Source: Pseudomonadota bacterium (lineage in GTDB: Bacteria; Pseudomonadota; Alphaproteobacteria; Micavibrionales; UBA2020). Taken from it: a stretch of DNA of 64,000 nucleotides. The notes under the pieces were generated by a model that worked only from the letters and a program-made list of their open reading frames with translations, was not told where the DNA came from and searched no databases. Shown here one piece after another: positions 15,488 to 24,439 of this stretch. The stretch's first letter is position 1; each line of letters opens with the position of its first letter. The DNA lies in NCBI GenBank assembly GCA_021849295.1, contig JAJZTA010000009.1, positions 1 to 64,000 of the forward strand, in the 5' to 3' direction. The position numbers and the translations under genes were made by a program.

Positions 15488-16554
15488 TGTTCGCCGTTCA
15501 GCTCAGCCCTGAAGAAATCTTCAAGGAAGTCACCAACTTCAACGCCAAGCTCGCCGAGGGCATCAAGACCCTGCGCGAGGTCGGCGATCTGCCGTCCGGC
15601 GTGACGGAGAAGGAAGCGGTCTACAGCGAAGACAAGCTCACGCTGTACCACTACAAAAACCCGACCGGCAAAAAGGCGACCAACAAGACGCCGATGCTGA
15701 TCGCCTATGCGCTGGTCAACCGTCCCTACATGACCGACCTGCAGGAAAACCGCTCGATGATCCGCGGCCTGCTCGAAACGGGGCAGGACGTCTACCTCAT
15801 CGACTGGGGCTATCCCGACCGCTCCGACCGCTTCGTCACCATGAATGACTACATCAACGGCTATATCGACCGCTGCGTGGACGTTCTGTGCGAGCGTCAC
15901 GGCGTTTCCAAGGTCAACCTGCTCGGCATCTGCCAGGGCGGCGCTTTCAGCCTGTGCTACACCGCGCTGCATCCGGACAAGGTGCGCAACCTCGTCACCA
16001 TGGTCACGCCGGTCGACTTCCAGACCGAAGACAACATGCTCGCCCACTGGATCCGCAACATCGACGTGGATCTGCTGGTCGACAGCATGGGCAACATCCC
16101 GGGCGATCTGATGAACTGGACGTTCCTCAACCTCAAGCCCTACCGCCTGATCGCGCAGAAATACATCGACATGGTTGATATTCTCGATAACCCGCAGCAG
16201 GTGCACAACTTCATGTACATGGAGAAGTGGATCTTCGACTCCCCCGATCAGGCCGGAGAAACCTACCGCCAGTTCGTCAAGGAGTTCTACCAGCAAAACG
16301 GGCTGGTCAAGGGTTCGGTGGATCTGGGCGGCCGCAAGGTCGACCTCGGCGACATCAAATGCCCCGTGCTCAACGTCTACGCGCAGGACGACCACCTCGT
16401 TCCGCCGTCGGCTTCCAAACCGATGAAGCAGTATGTCGGCACGAAGGATTACACCGAGCTGTCGTTCCGCGGCGGGCATATTGGCATTTACGTGTCGTCA
16501 AGCGCGCAGCGCGAAGTGCCGCCGTCCATCGGCAAGTGGCTGAACAAGCGCTAG
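15487..16554 (+). CDS. phaC: Class III PHA synthase catalytic subunit PhaC
   Basis: 355 residues, the exact size class of class III PhaC (classes I and II are about 560-590). It polymerises (R)-3-hydroxybutyryl-CoA into PHB on the granule surface. The lipase-like box is GICQGG with C149; D302 (QDDH) and H331 (GGHIG) complete the triad, numbering that coincides with the Allochromatium vinosum enzyme as I remember it. It is coupled to phaE by a one-base overlap. Its TAG shares the palindrome CTAG with the stop of the convergent phosphatase gene. Confidence 0.95.
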   Translation: MFAVQLSPEEIFKEVTNFNAKLAEGIKTLREVGDLPSGVTEKEAVYSEDKLTLYHYKNPTGKKATNKTPMLIAYALVNRPYMTDLQENRSMIRGLLETGQDVYLIDWGYPDRSDRFVTMNDYINGYIDRCVDVLCERHGVSKVNLLGICQGGAFSLCYTALHPDKVRNLVTMVTPVDFQTEDNMLAHWIRNIDVDLLVDSMGNIPGDLMNWTFLNLKPYRLIAQKYIDMVDILDNPQQVHNFMYMEKWIFDSPDQAGETYRQFVKEFYQQNGLVKGSVDLGGRKVDLGDIKCPVLNVYAQDDHLVPPSASKPMKQYVGTKDYTELSFRGGHIGIYVSSSAQREVPPSIGKWLNKR

Positions 16555-17219
16555 TCCACTTGATCGGATAAGAACTCTTTATCCATGTTCGCGAGGTCTT
16601 CGGCGTGAAGGCTGAGCTGGCCTGCGTTTTTAAGGACGCGGGTGATGGCGCAGTTTTCGATGTGGCTCGTGCGCGTCGAACGGGCGAGCTTTCGCATCAG
16701 CTCTTTTTCCGGCAGTTTCGGATGCGCCAAAATCAGCCGCGCCGTCTGGATGATATAGCCGTGCGCGAAGACGACGGTGAAGCTCTCTTCGCGCGTTTGC
16801 AGCCTGCCGAGCGCCGCGCGCACGCGCCCCGCCATGGCCGAGAACGATTCCGCGCCCGCGCCGTCCACGTAATCGGGGTCGTTCCGTTCCCAAAAGTCCT
16901 GCATCAGCGGAATGCGCTCCGTCCACGTGCGGTTGGAATAGTTTTCGTCCGACAGGGCGGAGAATTCATGCAAATCCCAAATCTCGCGCGGGCTTTCGGG
17001 GAAGCGTTCCTGCAACGGCTTTGCCGTCAGGTGCGTGCGGATATAGGGCGTGACGACGATCAGCTCCGGCGCGCGCGTCACGGCAAGGCTGGCGGCCTTC
17101 GCCTGTTCCTGCCCCAGCGCGGTGAGTGGCGTCGAAAACTTGTCCGTGGAAATTTCTCCGGCGTTGGTGGTGCTTTCGCCGTGGCGGATGAACCAGATTT
17201 CTTGCGCGGTATCGGGCAT
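16551..17219 (-). CDS. Histidine phosphatase family protein (phosphoglycerate mutase-like)
   Basis: 222 residues. The RHGE motif (IWFIRHGESTTNAG) near residue 12 supplies the catalytic His, and the second His is in VFAHGYIIQ. A conserved Arg in YIRTHLTAKPL fits the phosphate pocket. Members hydrolyse phosphate esters; true 2,3-bisphosphoglycerate-dependent mutases have longer conserved blocks that I do not see, so a broad phosphatase call is safer. The ATG overlaps the upp stop (TAATG), suggesting an operon with nucleotide salvage and possibly a nucleotide-phosphate substrate. Confidence 0.8.
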   Translation of the reverse strand: MPDTAQEIWFIRHGESTTNAGEISTDKFSTPLTALGQEQAKAASLAVTRAPELIVVTPYIRTHLTAKPLQERFPESPREIWDLHEFSALSDENYSNRTWTERIPLMQDFWERNDPDYVDGAGAESFSAMAGRVRAALGRLQTREESFTVVFAHGYIIQTARLILAHPKLPEKELMRKLARSTRTSHIENCAITRVLKNAGQLSLHAEDLANMDKEFLSDQVD

Positions 17220-17851
17220 TACTTGGTTCCAAAAATCCGGTCGCCCGCGTCGCCGATGCCGGGCAGGATATAGCCGTGGTCGTTGAGCTCGCGGTCGATG
17301 GCGGCGGTGTAGATGGGCACGTCGGGATGCGCCGCATGGAACGTTTCGATGCCGACCGGCGCGGCGATCAGGCAGAGAAAGCGGATGTCGGTCGCGCCCG
17401 TCTTCTTGATGTGGTTGACGGCGGCGACGGCGGAATGGCCGGTCGCCAGCATCGGGTCGACCGCGAGCACGATGCGGCTGCCCATGTCGTCGGGGAATTT
17501 TTTGTAGTAGTCGACGGCCTCGAGCGTGTCGGGGTTGCGGTAAAGGCCGATGTGGCCGACCCGCGCCGCTGGCACGAGCTCCAGCAGCCCGTCGACGAAG
17601 CCGAGGCCGGCGCGCAGGATCGGGACGATGCAGAGTTTCTTGCCGGAGAGCGCCTTCGCCTTCATCTTTTCGAGCGGCGTTTCGATCTCGATCTCCTCGA
17701 CCGGCAGGTCGCGCATCAGCTCGTAGCCCATCAGCATGGAGATTTCGCGCAAGAGCGTGCGGAATTTCTTGGTCGAGGTGTCCTTGTCGCGCATCATGGC
17801 GAGCTTGTGCAGGATGAGGGGGTGGTCGATGAGGGTCGTCTTGCCGGACAT
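17219..17851 (-). CDS. upp: Uracil phosphoribosyltransferase
   Basis: 210 residues, the usual length. It converts uracil and PRPP into UMP (pyrimidine salvage). The PRPP-binding loop is [11 protein letters not shown], and the uracil-binding region near the C-terminus reads [17 protein letters not shown], the family signature. N-terminal [22 protein letters not shown] is also typical. First gene of a two-gene unit with the histidine phosphatase, whose start overlaps its stop. AAGGAGAATAAAGTC precedes ATG 17851. Confidence 0.95.
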   Translation of the reverse strand: MSGKTTLIDHPLILHKLAMMRDKDTSTKKFRTLLREISMLMGYELMRDLPVEEIEIETPLEKMKAKALSGKKLCIVPILRAGLGFVDGLLELVPAARVGHIGLYRNPDTLEAVDYYKKFPDDMGSRIVLAVDPMLATGHSAVAAVNHIKKTGATDIRFLCLIAAPVGIETFHAAHPDVPIYTAAIDRELNDHGYILPGIGDAGDRIFGTK

Positions 17852-17917
17852 GACTTTATTCTCCTTTTACGGCTTTTTTATATGCTATATTCGGGCGTGA
17901 AGAAAGGCTTAAAAGCC

Positions 17918-18628
17918 ATGGCGGAAGACAAAAACCTCTATCATTACGCGCTGACGGCGGAAGATCTGCAAAGCCGCGTGCTTTATCGGGACAAGCTGAT
18001 CATCGTCGTCAACAAGCCGCCGGGCATTCCGGTGCATCCGGGCCCGCGCAAGTACCCGAGCCTCGAGGACTACTTCGGCGCGCTGAAGTACGAACTGCCG
18101 CATGCGCCGTGGCTCGCCCACCGGCTCGACCGCGACACCTCCGGCTGCCTCATCCTCGGCCGCCAGAAAAAGGCGCTGCGCCGTCTGGGCAAACTGTTCG
18201 AGGCGGGCGGCATTTCCAAGACCTACTGGGCGATCGTCCACGGCGGCCCAAAGGAGGATGAGGGGCTGATCGACGGCTTCCTTGAAAAGGTGAAAACGCC
18301 CGAGGGCTGGTACATGCGCGTGTGTGGCGAAAAAGAGCAGGCGCAGCGCGCCGTCACGGCGTGGCAGGTCGTGACGCGTGGCGACAGCTGGAGCTTTCTC
18401 GAACTCAAGCCGCAAACGGGGCGCACGCACCAGATCCGCATCCACTGCCAGTCGCTCGGCTGTCCGGTGATCGGCGACTGGGTCTACGGCCCGCCGGTGC
18501 AAGAGGGCGAAAGTCTGCCGCTGTTGCATCTCCACGCCCGCGCGATAGACGTTCCCTTGTACGAAAGCCGGCCAACGCTCTTCATAGAAGCGCCCGTGCC
18601 GCCGCATATGGCGGCGTTTATTCCGTGA
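17918..18628 (+). CDS. RluA-family pseudouridine synthase
   Basis: 236 residues. Catalytic motif HRLDRDTSG with the nucleophilic Asp, N-terminal DKLIIVVNKPPGIPVHPGP and C-terminal PQTGRTHQIRIHCQSLGCPVIGDWVYG are diagnostic. Such enzymes isomerise uridines in rRNA or tRNA; no S4 domain is present, as in RluA/TruC-like members, so the RNA target is open. I choose ATG 17918 (GAAAGG about 10 bases upstream); an in-frame ATG at 17882 would add 12 residues. Its last 11 bases overlap the end of the convergent antiporter gene. Confidence 0.88.
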   Translation: MAEDKNLYHYALTAEDLQSRVLYRDKLIIVVNKPPGIPVHPGPRKYPSLEDYFGALKYELPHAPWLAHRLDRDTSGCLILGRQKKALRRLGKLFEAGGISKTYWAIVHGGPKEDEGLIDGFLEKVKTPEGWYMRVCGEKEQAQRAVTAWQVVTRGDSWSFLELKPQTGRTHQIRIHCQSLGCPVIGDWVYGPPVQEGESLPLLHLHARAIDVPLYESRPTLFIEAPVPPHMAAFIP

Positions 18629-19853
18629 AGTAAGCCATCATTTTTTTGAAGCTCAATCCTTGCACGAGGATCGAGAACAGCACGACTACGTAAGTGACGG
18701 GCAGAATGATGCCCTTTTCCGGGCCGTCGGGCAGGGAGAGCGCCATGGCGATGGAAAGCCCGCCGCGCAGGCCGCCCCAGACGAGCAGCGGAATGGTGCC
18801 TTTCTCGAATTGCTGTTTCAGGCTCATCAGGCCGATCGGGATGCTGACGCTGATGGCGCGGGCGAGAAGCACGGCGGCGATGGCGATGGCGCCGAGCAGC
18901 AGATGCTGGCGGGTGATGTCGATGACGATAAGTTCGAGGCCCACCAGCATGAACAGCACGGCGTTGAATATCTCGTCGAGCAGTTCCCAGAAGAGATCGA
19001 CCCGCTCGCGGTCCTGCCCGCGCTTGCTGCCGTTTTTGGGCTTGTCGTTGCCAACGGTCAGGCCCGCCGCGACCATGCAGATCGGCGCGGAGACGTGGAG
19101 AAACTCCGCCAGCGTATAGCCGCCGGTGACGAGCGCGAGGGTCAGTAGCACTTCGACTTTATAGTCATTGAGGTGTTGCAGGAGCGATTCCGTTATCCAG
19201 CCGAGGAAGAAGCCGAGCGCGAGGCCGCCGAGGGATTCCTGCGCCAGCAGCACGGCGATGGTCTGCGGGTCGATCTTCTGCTCGCCGTTGGCGATGCCGA
19301 GGATGGTAAGGAAGATGACGACGCCGACGCCGTCGTTAAACAGGCTCTCGCTGCCGATTTTGGCGTAGAGCTTCTTCGATAACCCCGCGTCCTTCATGAT
19401 GGCGAGCACCGCGATCGGGTCGGTTGGCGAGATCAGCGCGCCGAACAGCATGGCGTAGATGAAAGGCAGCTGGATCCCCAGCCAGTGCGCGCCCAGCCAC
19501 ACCAGAGTGCCGGTGATGAGCGTGGCCATCAAAACGCCCGCCGTCGCCAGCATCGCGACGGGCGTGCCGACGCTTTTGAGGTCGTCGAGGCTAATCTGCA
19601 GCGCGCCGGCGAACAAAAGGAACGACAGCATGCCGTGCAGCAGGACTTCCGAGAAATTGATGTGCCCGACGGCGGTCTGGACGGGTGTGATGTCGAACAG
19701 GCCGAGTTTATAAAGGACGAGCGCGCTTAAGGAGAGGATCAGCGCGAAGGTCATGTGGCCGATCGTCGCGGGCAGGCGGAAATATTTGTGGTTGAGGTAG
19801 CCGCCGACAGCGACGAAGGTCAAAAGCAGGGCGATTGTCTGGAATGGCGTCAT
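18618..19853 (-). CDS. CPA1-family cation:proton antiporter (NhaP-like)
   Basis: 411 residues with about twelve hydrophobic segments. The antiporter core is visible as LFGALISPTDPIAVLAI and GSESLFNDGVGVVIF, in which the ND pair is the cation site of the CPA1 group. A conserved LVWGGLRGGLSIAMALSLP segment near the C-terminus also fits NhaP/NHE proteins. It exchanges Na+ or K+ for H+ across the inner membrane and helps pH and salt homeostasis. No cytoplasmic regulatory tail follows. Single gene; divergent from the ABC exporter. Confidence 0.9.
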   Translation of the reverse strand: MTPFQTIALLLTFVAVGGYLNHKYFRLPATIGHMTFALILSLSALVLYKLGLFDITPVQTAVGHINFSEVLLHGMLSFLLFAGALQISLDDLKSVGTPVAMLATAGVLMATLITGTLVWLGAHWLGIQLPFIYAMLFGALISPTDPIAVLAIMKDAGLSKKLYAKIGSESLFNDGVGVVIFLTILGIANGEQKIDPQTIAVLLAQESLGGLALGFFLGWITESLLQHLNDYKVEVLLTLALVTGGYTLAEFLHVSAPICMVAAGLTVGNDKPKNGSKRGQDRERVDLFWELLDEIFNAVLFMLVGLELIVIDITRQHLLLGAIAIAAVLLARAISVSIPIGLMSLKQQFEKGTIPLLVWGGLRGGLSIAMALSLPDGPEKGIILPVTYVVVLFSILVQGLSFKKMMAYFTE

Positions 19854-20047
19854 CTATATGTTTTCCCTGTCTTTCTTTTTATCGCGGAGAGGCTTCGGCT
19901 TCAAGGGCAGCGGGGCGATAGGCGGTGGATGTTGTAATTTTGCATCACCGTGTAGCAATTTTACCAGATATTATAGACAGGTTGCGCCGGGAAATATACA
20001 GTGACAATGCGCCGGTTTAACCCAAATTCATCAATGGTTCTAAGAAA

Positions 20048-21862
20048 ATGACGTCCGTGAAAGAAAACACGGCGGGGTACAGGGATGTCCTGCGCTTCGC
20101 CACGCATTATTGGAGACAAGGCTTGCGTCTCGGCATCCTCTCGGCCGCGCTGATGATGGCCGCCGTGACGATGGATTCGATCGTGCCGATCTACACCGGC
20201 CGGATCGTCGACGCCATGAGCAAGCACAGCCTGCATGACGCCGTCGCGCTGCACAAGGCGCTGGCGGCGTTCTGGGGATTCTTCGTGCTGGCGCTGCTGA
20301 ACGTGGCGTTCCGCACCGGCTCGATGTTCTGCTGGAACCGTTTCGCCGTGCACAATCTTTACCGCATCGTCACCGACGGCATGCGCAAGGTGCAGCGTTT
20401 CAGCGCCGACTGGCACGCCAACACCTTCGCCGGCGGCACGGTCAGAAAGATCACCCGCGGCATGTGGGCCTTCGACCAGTTCGAGGACACCATATTGATG
20501 GGGCTTTTGCCCGCCGCGACCATCGTCATCAGCATCACCATCATGCTGAGCTACAAGCTGCCTTTGGTCGGCGCGGTGACGGCCGTGCTGATCGTGATTT
20601 ACTGCGCTTTGAGCATCTGGGCGTCGGTCAGAATTTTGAAGCCGCGCTTCATCGCCTCCGCCGCGCAGGACACCAAAATGGGCGCGACGCTGGCCGACAT
20701 CATCGTCAGCAACCCGACGGTGAAGTCGTTCGGCGCGGAAACGCGCGAGGAAAACCTGTTCTCCAAGGTCGCCGCCGTGTGGCGCGACAAGGCCATCCAT
20801 GCCTGGCAGGTCGCGCTGATCGCCGACGGCGCGCGCACGTTGTTGCGCATTCTGATGAACGGCATCATGCTGGCGCTGACGATCTGGCTGTGGCATACGG
20901 GCAAGGCCTCGCCGGGCGACATCGTCGTCGTCATCACGACGTTCTTCATCATCGGCGGCTACCTGCGCGACATCGGCATGCACATCAACCACCTGCAGCG
21001 GGCGATGAGCGACATGGAAGACGCGGTGGTCTTCTGGATGCGCGAGGACGACGTGGTGGACGCGGCGGATGCCAAACCGCTGACCGTCGACCGCAAGCCG
21101 CGGCGCGACATGATCTCCTTCGACCATGTGGAGTTCCGCTATTCCGCGCACGGCAACATGATATACGACGATCTTTGCATCGACATAGCTTCGGGCGAGC
21201 GTCTGGCGCTGGTCGGCCCCTCGGGCAGCGGCAAGTCGACGTTCGTCAAGCTGTTGCAGCGGCTTTATAACCTCAACAGCGGCCGCATCCTGATCGACGG
21301 GCAGGACATCGCCCACGTGACGCTGGAGAGCTTGCGCCAGACGATCTCGCTCGTCCCGCAGGACCCGATCCTGTTCCACAGGTCCTTGTCGGACAACATC
21401 GCTTACGGTAGTCCTCATGCGACGCAGGAGGAGATCGTCGAGGCGGCGAAGAAGGCCTACGCCCATGATTTTATTACCGGCCTGCCGCTCGGCTACGATA
21501 CGCTGGTCGGCGAGCGGGGCGTGAAGCTCTCGGGCGGCGAGCGCCAGCGGGTCGCCATCGCTAGAGCCATTCTCGCCGGCGCGCCGATCCTGATTCTCGA
21601 CGAGGCGACCTCGAGCCTCGACTCGGTTTCGGAGCATTACATCCAGAAGGCGCTGCACGTCCTGATGGAGGGCCGCACGACGATCACCATCGCTCACCGC
21701 CTCTCGACTATCCAGCAGGCGGATCGGATTCTTGTGTTTAATCAAGGGCGTATCGTCGAGCAGGGCACCCACCAGAGCCTGCTGGCGGTGCCGGAATCTC
21801 ACTACAGGAAGCTCTATGAAATGCAGGTCTCCGGCCTCTCCGAGACCGCGATTGTCGCCTAA
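20048..21862 (+). CDS. ABC exporter half-transporter (fused permease and ATPase)
   Basis: 604 residues. Residues about 20-310 form a six-helix ABC type IV exporter domain, residues about 345-590 the ATPase. Walker A is GPSGSGKST, the signature is LSGGERQRVAIARA, Walker B is ILILDEATSSLD and the H-loop is IAHRLS. The layout is that of MsbA/ATM1-type exporters working as homodimers. No partner or specific substrate motif is evident (it lacks the features that would make me call it MsbA or Atm1 with confidence). It stands alone before tRNA-Val. Confidence 0.85.
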   Translation: MTSVKENTAGYRDVLRFATHYWRQGLRLGILSAALMMAAVTMDSIVPIYTGRIVDAMSKHSLHDAVALHKALAAFWGFFVLALLNVAFRTGSMFCWNRFAVHNLYRIVTDGMRKVQRFSADWHANTFAGGTVRKITRGMWAFDQFEDTILMGLLPAATIVISITIMLSYKLPLVGAVTAVLIVIYCALSIWASVRILKPRFIASAAQDTKMGATLADIIVSNPTVKSFGAETREENLFSKVAAVWRDKAIHAWQVALIADGARTLLRILMNGIMLALTIWLWHTGKASPGDIVVVITTFFIIGGYLRDIGMHINHLQRAMSDMEDAVVFWMREDDVVDAADAKPLTVDRKPRRDMISFDHVEFRYSAHGNMIYDDLCIDIASGERLALVGPSGSGKSTFVKLLQRLYNLNSGRILIDGQDIAHVTLESLRQTISLVPQDPILFHRSLSDNIAYGSPHATQEEIVEAAKKAYAHDFITGLPLGYDTLVGERGVKLSGGERQRVAIARAILAGAPILILDEATSSLDSVSEHYIQKALHVLMEGRTTITIAHRLSTIQQADRILVFNQGRIVEQGTHQSLLAVPESHYRKLYEMQVSGLSETAIVA

Positions 21863-21927
21863 AACGGCTTGCACGGGATTTATGTTCTATGCTAAATACG
21901 TGCATTCCGTCTTAGGGCGGCGATTAA

Positions 21928-22002
21928 GCGCGATTAGCTCATTGGTAGAGCACTGCTTTGACATAGCAGGGGTAGAAAGTTCAATTCTTTCATCGCGCAC
22001 CA
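21928..22002 (+). tRNA. tRNA-Val, anticodon GAC
   Basis: A 75-base cloverleaf. Acceptor GCGCGAT (21928-21934) pairs with ATCGCGC (21992-21998), followed by discriminator A and encoded CCA. D arm GCTC/GAGC with GGTA loop; anticodon stem CTGCT/AGCAG with loop TTGACAT (GAC at 21960-21962, reading GUC/GUU valine codons); T arm GAAAG/CTTTC with loop TTCAATT. All stems pair perfectly. Confidence 0.95.
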
Positions 22003-22004
22003 TT

Positions 22005-22029
22005 CACACTGACTAAATGTCAAAGTGTG
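22005..22029 (+). terminator. Hairpin downstream of tRNA-Val
   Basis: CACACTGAC (22005-22013) can pair with GTC...AGTGTG (22019-22029), forming a hairpin 3 bases past the CCA end. There is no long T-run after it, so it could be a processing or factor-dependent end rather than an intrinsic terminator. Confidence 0.4.
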
Positions 22030-22079
22030 ATCAGCGACTTTCCAGCATATCGGAGTTAATGCGAACGCACCTTCCCGCT

Positions 22080-22550
22080 CTATTTAAGCCCCTTCATCCT
22101 GATCCCGAAGAGCTTCCGGTCGAACTTCGGCAGGCGGAAAAGCAATTGCACGACTTCCGGCGGCGGATTTTTCTCGTCTTTGAATTTGGCGCCGAGGATC
22201 ACCAGAGACGAGCGCACCGCCCAGTCAAAACCTTTCTCCCGCGACTTTTGCGTTTCGCCGTTCTGGAGAAAGAGCTCCAGCTGGTTGAGCTGTCTCCACG
22301 CTTTCATGTAATCTTTTTGGTCTTCCGTCTGGTCTTTTTAAAAGCGCGCGTCGCTTTTCTCGAGTTGCTCGCCGATGCCGTTCAGGCTCGTCGCCCAGAC
22401 GACTGTTGCAAACTGGTCCAGTTCGGCGGGCGCGAGGCCCGTGATCAGTTCCGCATACCTGACGCGCAAAGCCGCGGTCGCTTCCGGCGTCTTTTCGTTG
22501 CCGATGCTTGTAAGGGTCTTGCCCGATGCGCCTTTGAAATCTTTTTGCAT
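22080..22550 (-). pseudogene. Small unknown gene interrupted by an in-frame TAA
   Basis: From ATG 22550 the frame gives 70 residues and stops at TAA (22338-22340). The same frame then stays open for a further 85 codons to TAG at 22080, giving KDQTEDQKDYMKAWRQLNQLELFLQNG and a basic end (FDRKLFGIRMKGLK). Both halves have the same polar, helical, Lys/Gln-rich character. No ribosome binding site is evident before the second Met at 22307, so one 156-codon gene with a nonsense mutation is the simplest reading. Two separate small genes is the alternative. No known domain recognised. It follows the gene at 22589-22870 by 38 bases. Confidence 0.5.
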
Positions 22551-22588
22551 GCTTTCGTTCCGTGTGTCCGTTGTGTGAGATCCTCTCG

Positions 22589-22870
22589 CTAAATCAGCTT
22601 CAGAATATCGTCCACCTTCTTCGCGTAGCCCTTAAAGGCCTTCTTGCGCCCGCTCATTCTGCTGGAGGCGGCTTTGGCGTCGAAGCTCGCTTTCAAATCG
22701 ATCAGCAGCACTTTGGCGCCGATGTCCCTGTTGCCGTCTTTGAGATCGTTCAGGGCGCGGCCGGCCAGCGTCGCATATTCCTTCCAGGCCTGCTTTTTTA
22801 CGCCGGCCAGCTGAAATTCGGTATAGAGACTGGCCGCCTTGCCGATGGCCTGCTTGCGTTTTTGATCCAT
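22589..22870 (-). CDS. Small Lys-rich helical protein of unknown function
   Basis: 93 residues, strongly helical and basic (MDQKRKQAIGKAASLYTEFQ...GRKKAFKGYAKKVDDILKLI), no cysteine, no signal peptide. The ATG at 22870 has GCGGGAAAAATAACA upstream, a weak to moderate ribosome binding site. It is the first gene of a short unit with the nonsense-interrupted gene downstream. I do not recognise the family. Confidence 0.55.
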   Translation of the reverse strand: MDQKRKQAIGKAASLYTEFQLAGVKKQAWKEYATLAGRALNDLKDGNRDIGAKVLLIDLKASFDAKAASSRMSGRKKAFKGYAKKVDDILKLI

Positions 22871-23180
22871 TGTTATTTTTCCCGCTGCGTTACAGGTGTG
22901 ACGTCTAACTATAGCATTTCCATATTTAATATTTTATTAAGACCGGAAATTATTTCCGCGCATATTTTGTCATTCCGAAGCGGGCAGATCATGAAGGCAC
23001 GCCACCGCCACTCTCCGAAAACTTTTTGAAGAGCGTCAGGCCACTGCCCGCATGCGGAAAAACGTACGAAGTTCCTCCCACAATGGCGCTCGAAAGAGCA
23101 GAGAAAACATCTTGGATTCAACGCAAGAATAAGGTTATCTAGAAAATATAAATTAAAATCATTAAGGCACAAGGTAGGCG
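22871..23180. other. AT-rich divergent intergenic region
   Basis: No convincing gene. A minus-strand frame at 22909-23172 has no ribosome binding site, is rich in Cys, Trp and Phe, and overlaps the likely promoters. The region holds a TTAA-N7-TTAA site at 22926-22940. The aminotransferase start at 23181 is preceded by AAGGTAGGCG. Confidence 0.5.
22926..22940. promoter_or_regulatory. CtrA-like site TTAA-N7-TTAA (weak)
   Basis: TTAA at 22926-22929 and 22937-22940 with the exact 7-base spacing of CtrA boxes, 56 bases upstream of the small gene starting at 22870. The surrounding sequence is very AT-rich, so chance is a serious alternative. Confidence 0.25.
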
Positions 23181-24416
23181 ATGTTTCATTCGGATATGGA
23201 TCGGACGGCCGCGGCGCGGGAATGGGATTTTGGCGGCGTTGATTATATGAACCATGGGTCTTTCGGCGCGTGTCCGCGGAAAGTGAAGGCGTTCCAGCGG
23301 CGCGAGCGGGAACGTCTCCTGAGAAACCCCATGGACTATCTCTGCGGCGCCAATGCCGCGCATGTGACGCAAAGCCGGTTGTTCTGGTCCGGCTTTGTCG
23401 GCGCGGATGCCGAAAACATCGTGCTGAGAGACTGCGCCACGCAGGGCGTGAATACCGTGATGAAATCCCTGCTCATGCGCGGCTATTTCAGCAGCGGCGA
23501 CGAAATTCTCATCACCAGCCACGGCTATAACGCCTGCAACAACGTGGTGGCGGAAGTCGCCGCACTGGCCGGCGCGAAGGTCGTCGTCGCCGAAGTGCCG
23601 TTTCCTCTCACGGCGGCGGAAGAGGTGACAGAGGCCATTCTCGCGGCCGTGACCGGCAAGACCCGTCTTGCCCTGATCGACCATATCACCAGTGCGACGG
23701 CGCTGATCTTTCCGATCAGGGACATTGTCGCGCGTTTGAAGGAGAGGGGGATCGAGACGCTAGTAGACGGCGCCCATGCGCCGGCGCAGGTGCCTCTGAT
23801 GCTGGACGAGCTGGGCGCGGCTTTTTACACCGGCAACGGCCATAAATGGCTCTGCGCCGCGCCCGGTTGCGCCTTCCTTCATGTGCGCAAGGATTTTCAC
23901 GACCGCATCCGCCCGCTGGTCACCAGCCATGGCATGAACGACCAGAACCCGAACGTATCCCCCTTCCAGAAGGCATTTGCATGGACGGGGACGCGCGATT
24001 ATACATCCATGTTTACGGCGAAGGTGGCGTTCGACGCGCTTTCGTCCCTGCACGAGCAGGGGCTGCCGGGACTGGTCGCCGACAATGCCCGCCTTGTCCG
24101 CTACGGCTATCGCCTGATGCTTGATATGCTGGGGCAGAAGCCCCATGCGCCCGACGACATGACGGGCACAATGGCGACTCTGCTCCTGCCGCAGGGCGAT
24201 GACAACCGCCTGCGCGATTATCTGCGGGCGAAAAATTTCGTGACGCAGGTGGGGCAGATGCCGCAGCTCATCGGCAAGGCGCGCCTCATCCGCCTGTCAG
24301 CCCAGGCCTATAACATGCCGGAGCAATACGAACGGCTCGTGAAGGTGCTCTCGCTGTGGCTCCGCGGGAAGAAGGTCAGAGATACCGCTTTGTCGGGATT
24401 GCGGGTTTTCTCGTAA
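23181..24416 (+). CDS. Class V aminotransferase fold protein (isopenicillin N epimerase / EgtE-like)
   Basis: 411 residues, PLP-dependent fold type I. The N-terminal motif YMNHGSFGACP is typical of the isopenicillin N epimerase-like group. The cofactor Asp/His pair is in LVDGAHAPAQVP and the Schiff-base lysine in FYTGNGHKWLCA. Related proteins act as C-S lyases (ergothioneine EgtE), desulfurases or epimerases; nothing nearby (no EgtB/EgtD) fixes the substrate. ATG 23181 has AAGGTAGG 4-10 bases upstream. The last residues (RVFS) extend slightly past the usual end. Confidence 0.85.
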   Translation: MFHSDMDRTAAAREWDFGGVDYMNHGSFGACPRKVKAFQRRERERLLRNPMDYLCGANAAHVTQSRLFWSGFVGADAENIVLRDCATQGVNTVMKSLLMRGYFSSGDEILITSHGYNACNNVVAEVAALAGAKVVVAEVPFPLTAAEEVTEAILAAVTGKTRLALIDHITSATALIFPIRDIVARLKERGIETLVDGAHAPAQVPLMLDELGAAFYTGNGHKWLCAAPGCAFLHVRKDFHDRIRPLVTSHGMNDQNPNVSPFQKAFAWTGTRDYTSMFTAKVAFDALSSLHEQGLPGLVADNARLVRYGYRLMLDMLGQKPHAPDDMTGTMATLLLPQGDDNRLRDYLRAKNFVTQVGQMPQLIGKARLIRLSAQAYNMPEQYERLVKVLSLWLRGKKVRDTALSGLRVFS

Positions 24417-24439
24417 CGCCGTTTCGGCAGCCTGGGGTC

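Noticed and set aside
22909..23172. Minus-strand frame of 87 codons in the intergenic region before the aminotransferase
   Set aside because: Cys/Trp/Phe-rich composition, no ribosome binding site, overlaps likely promoters.
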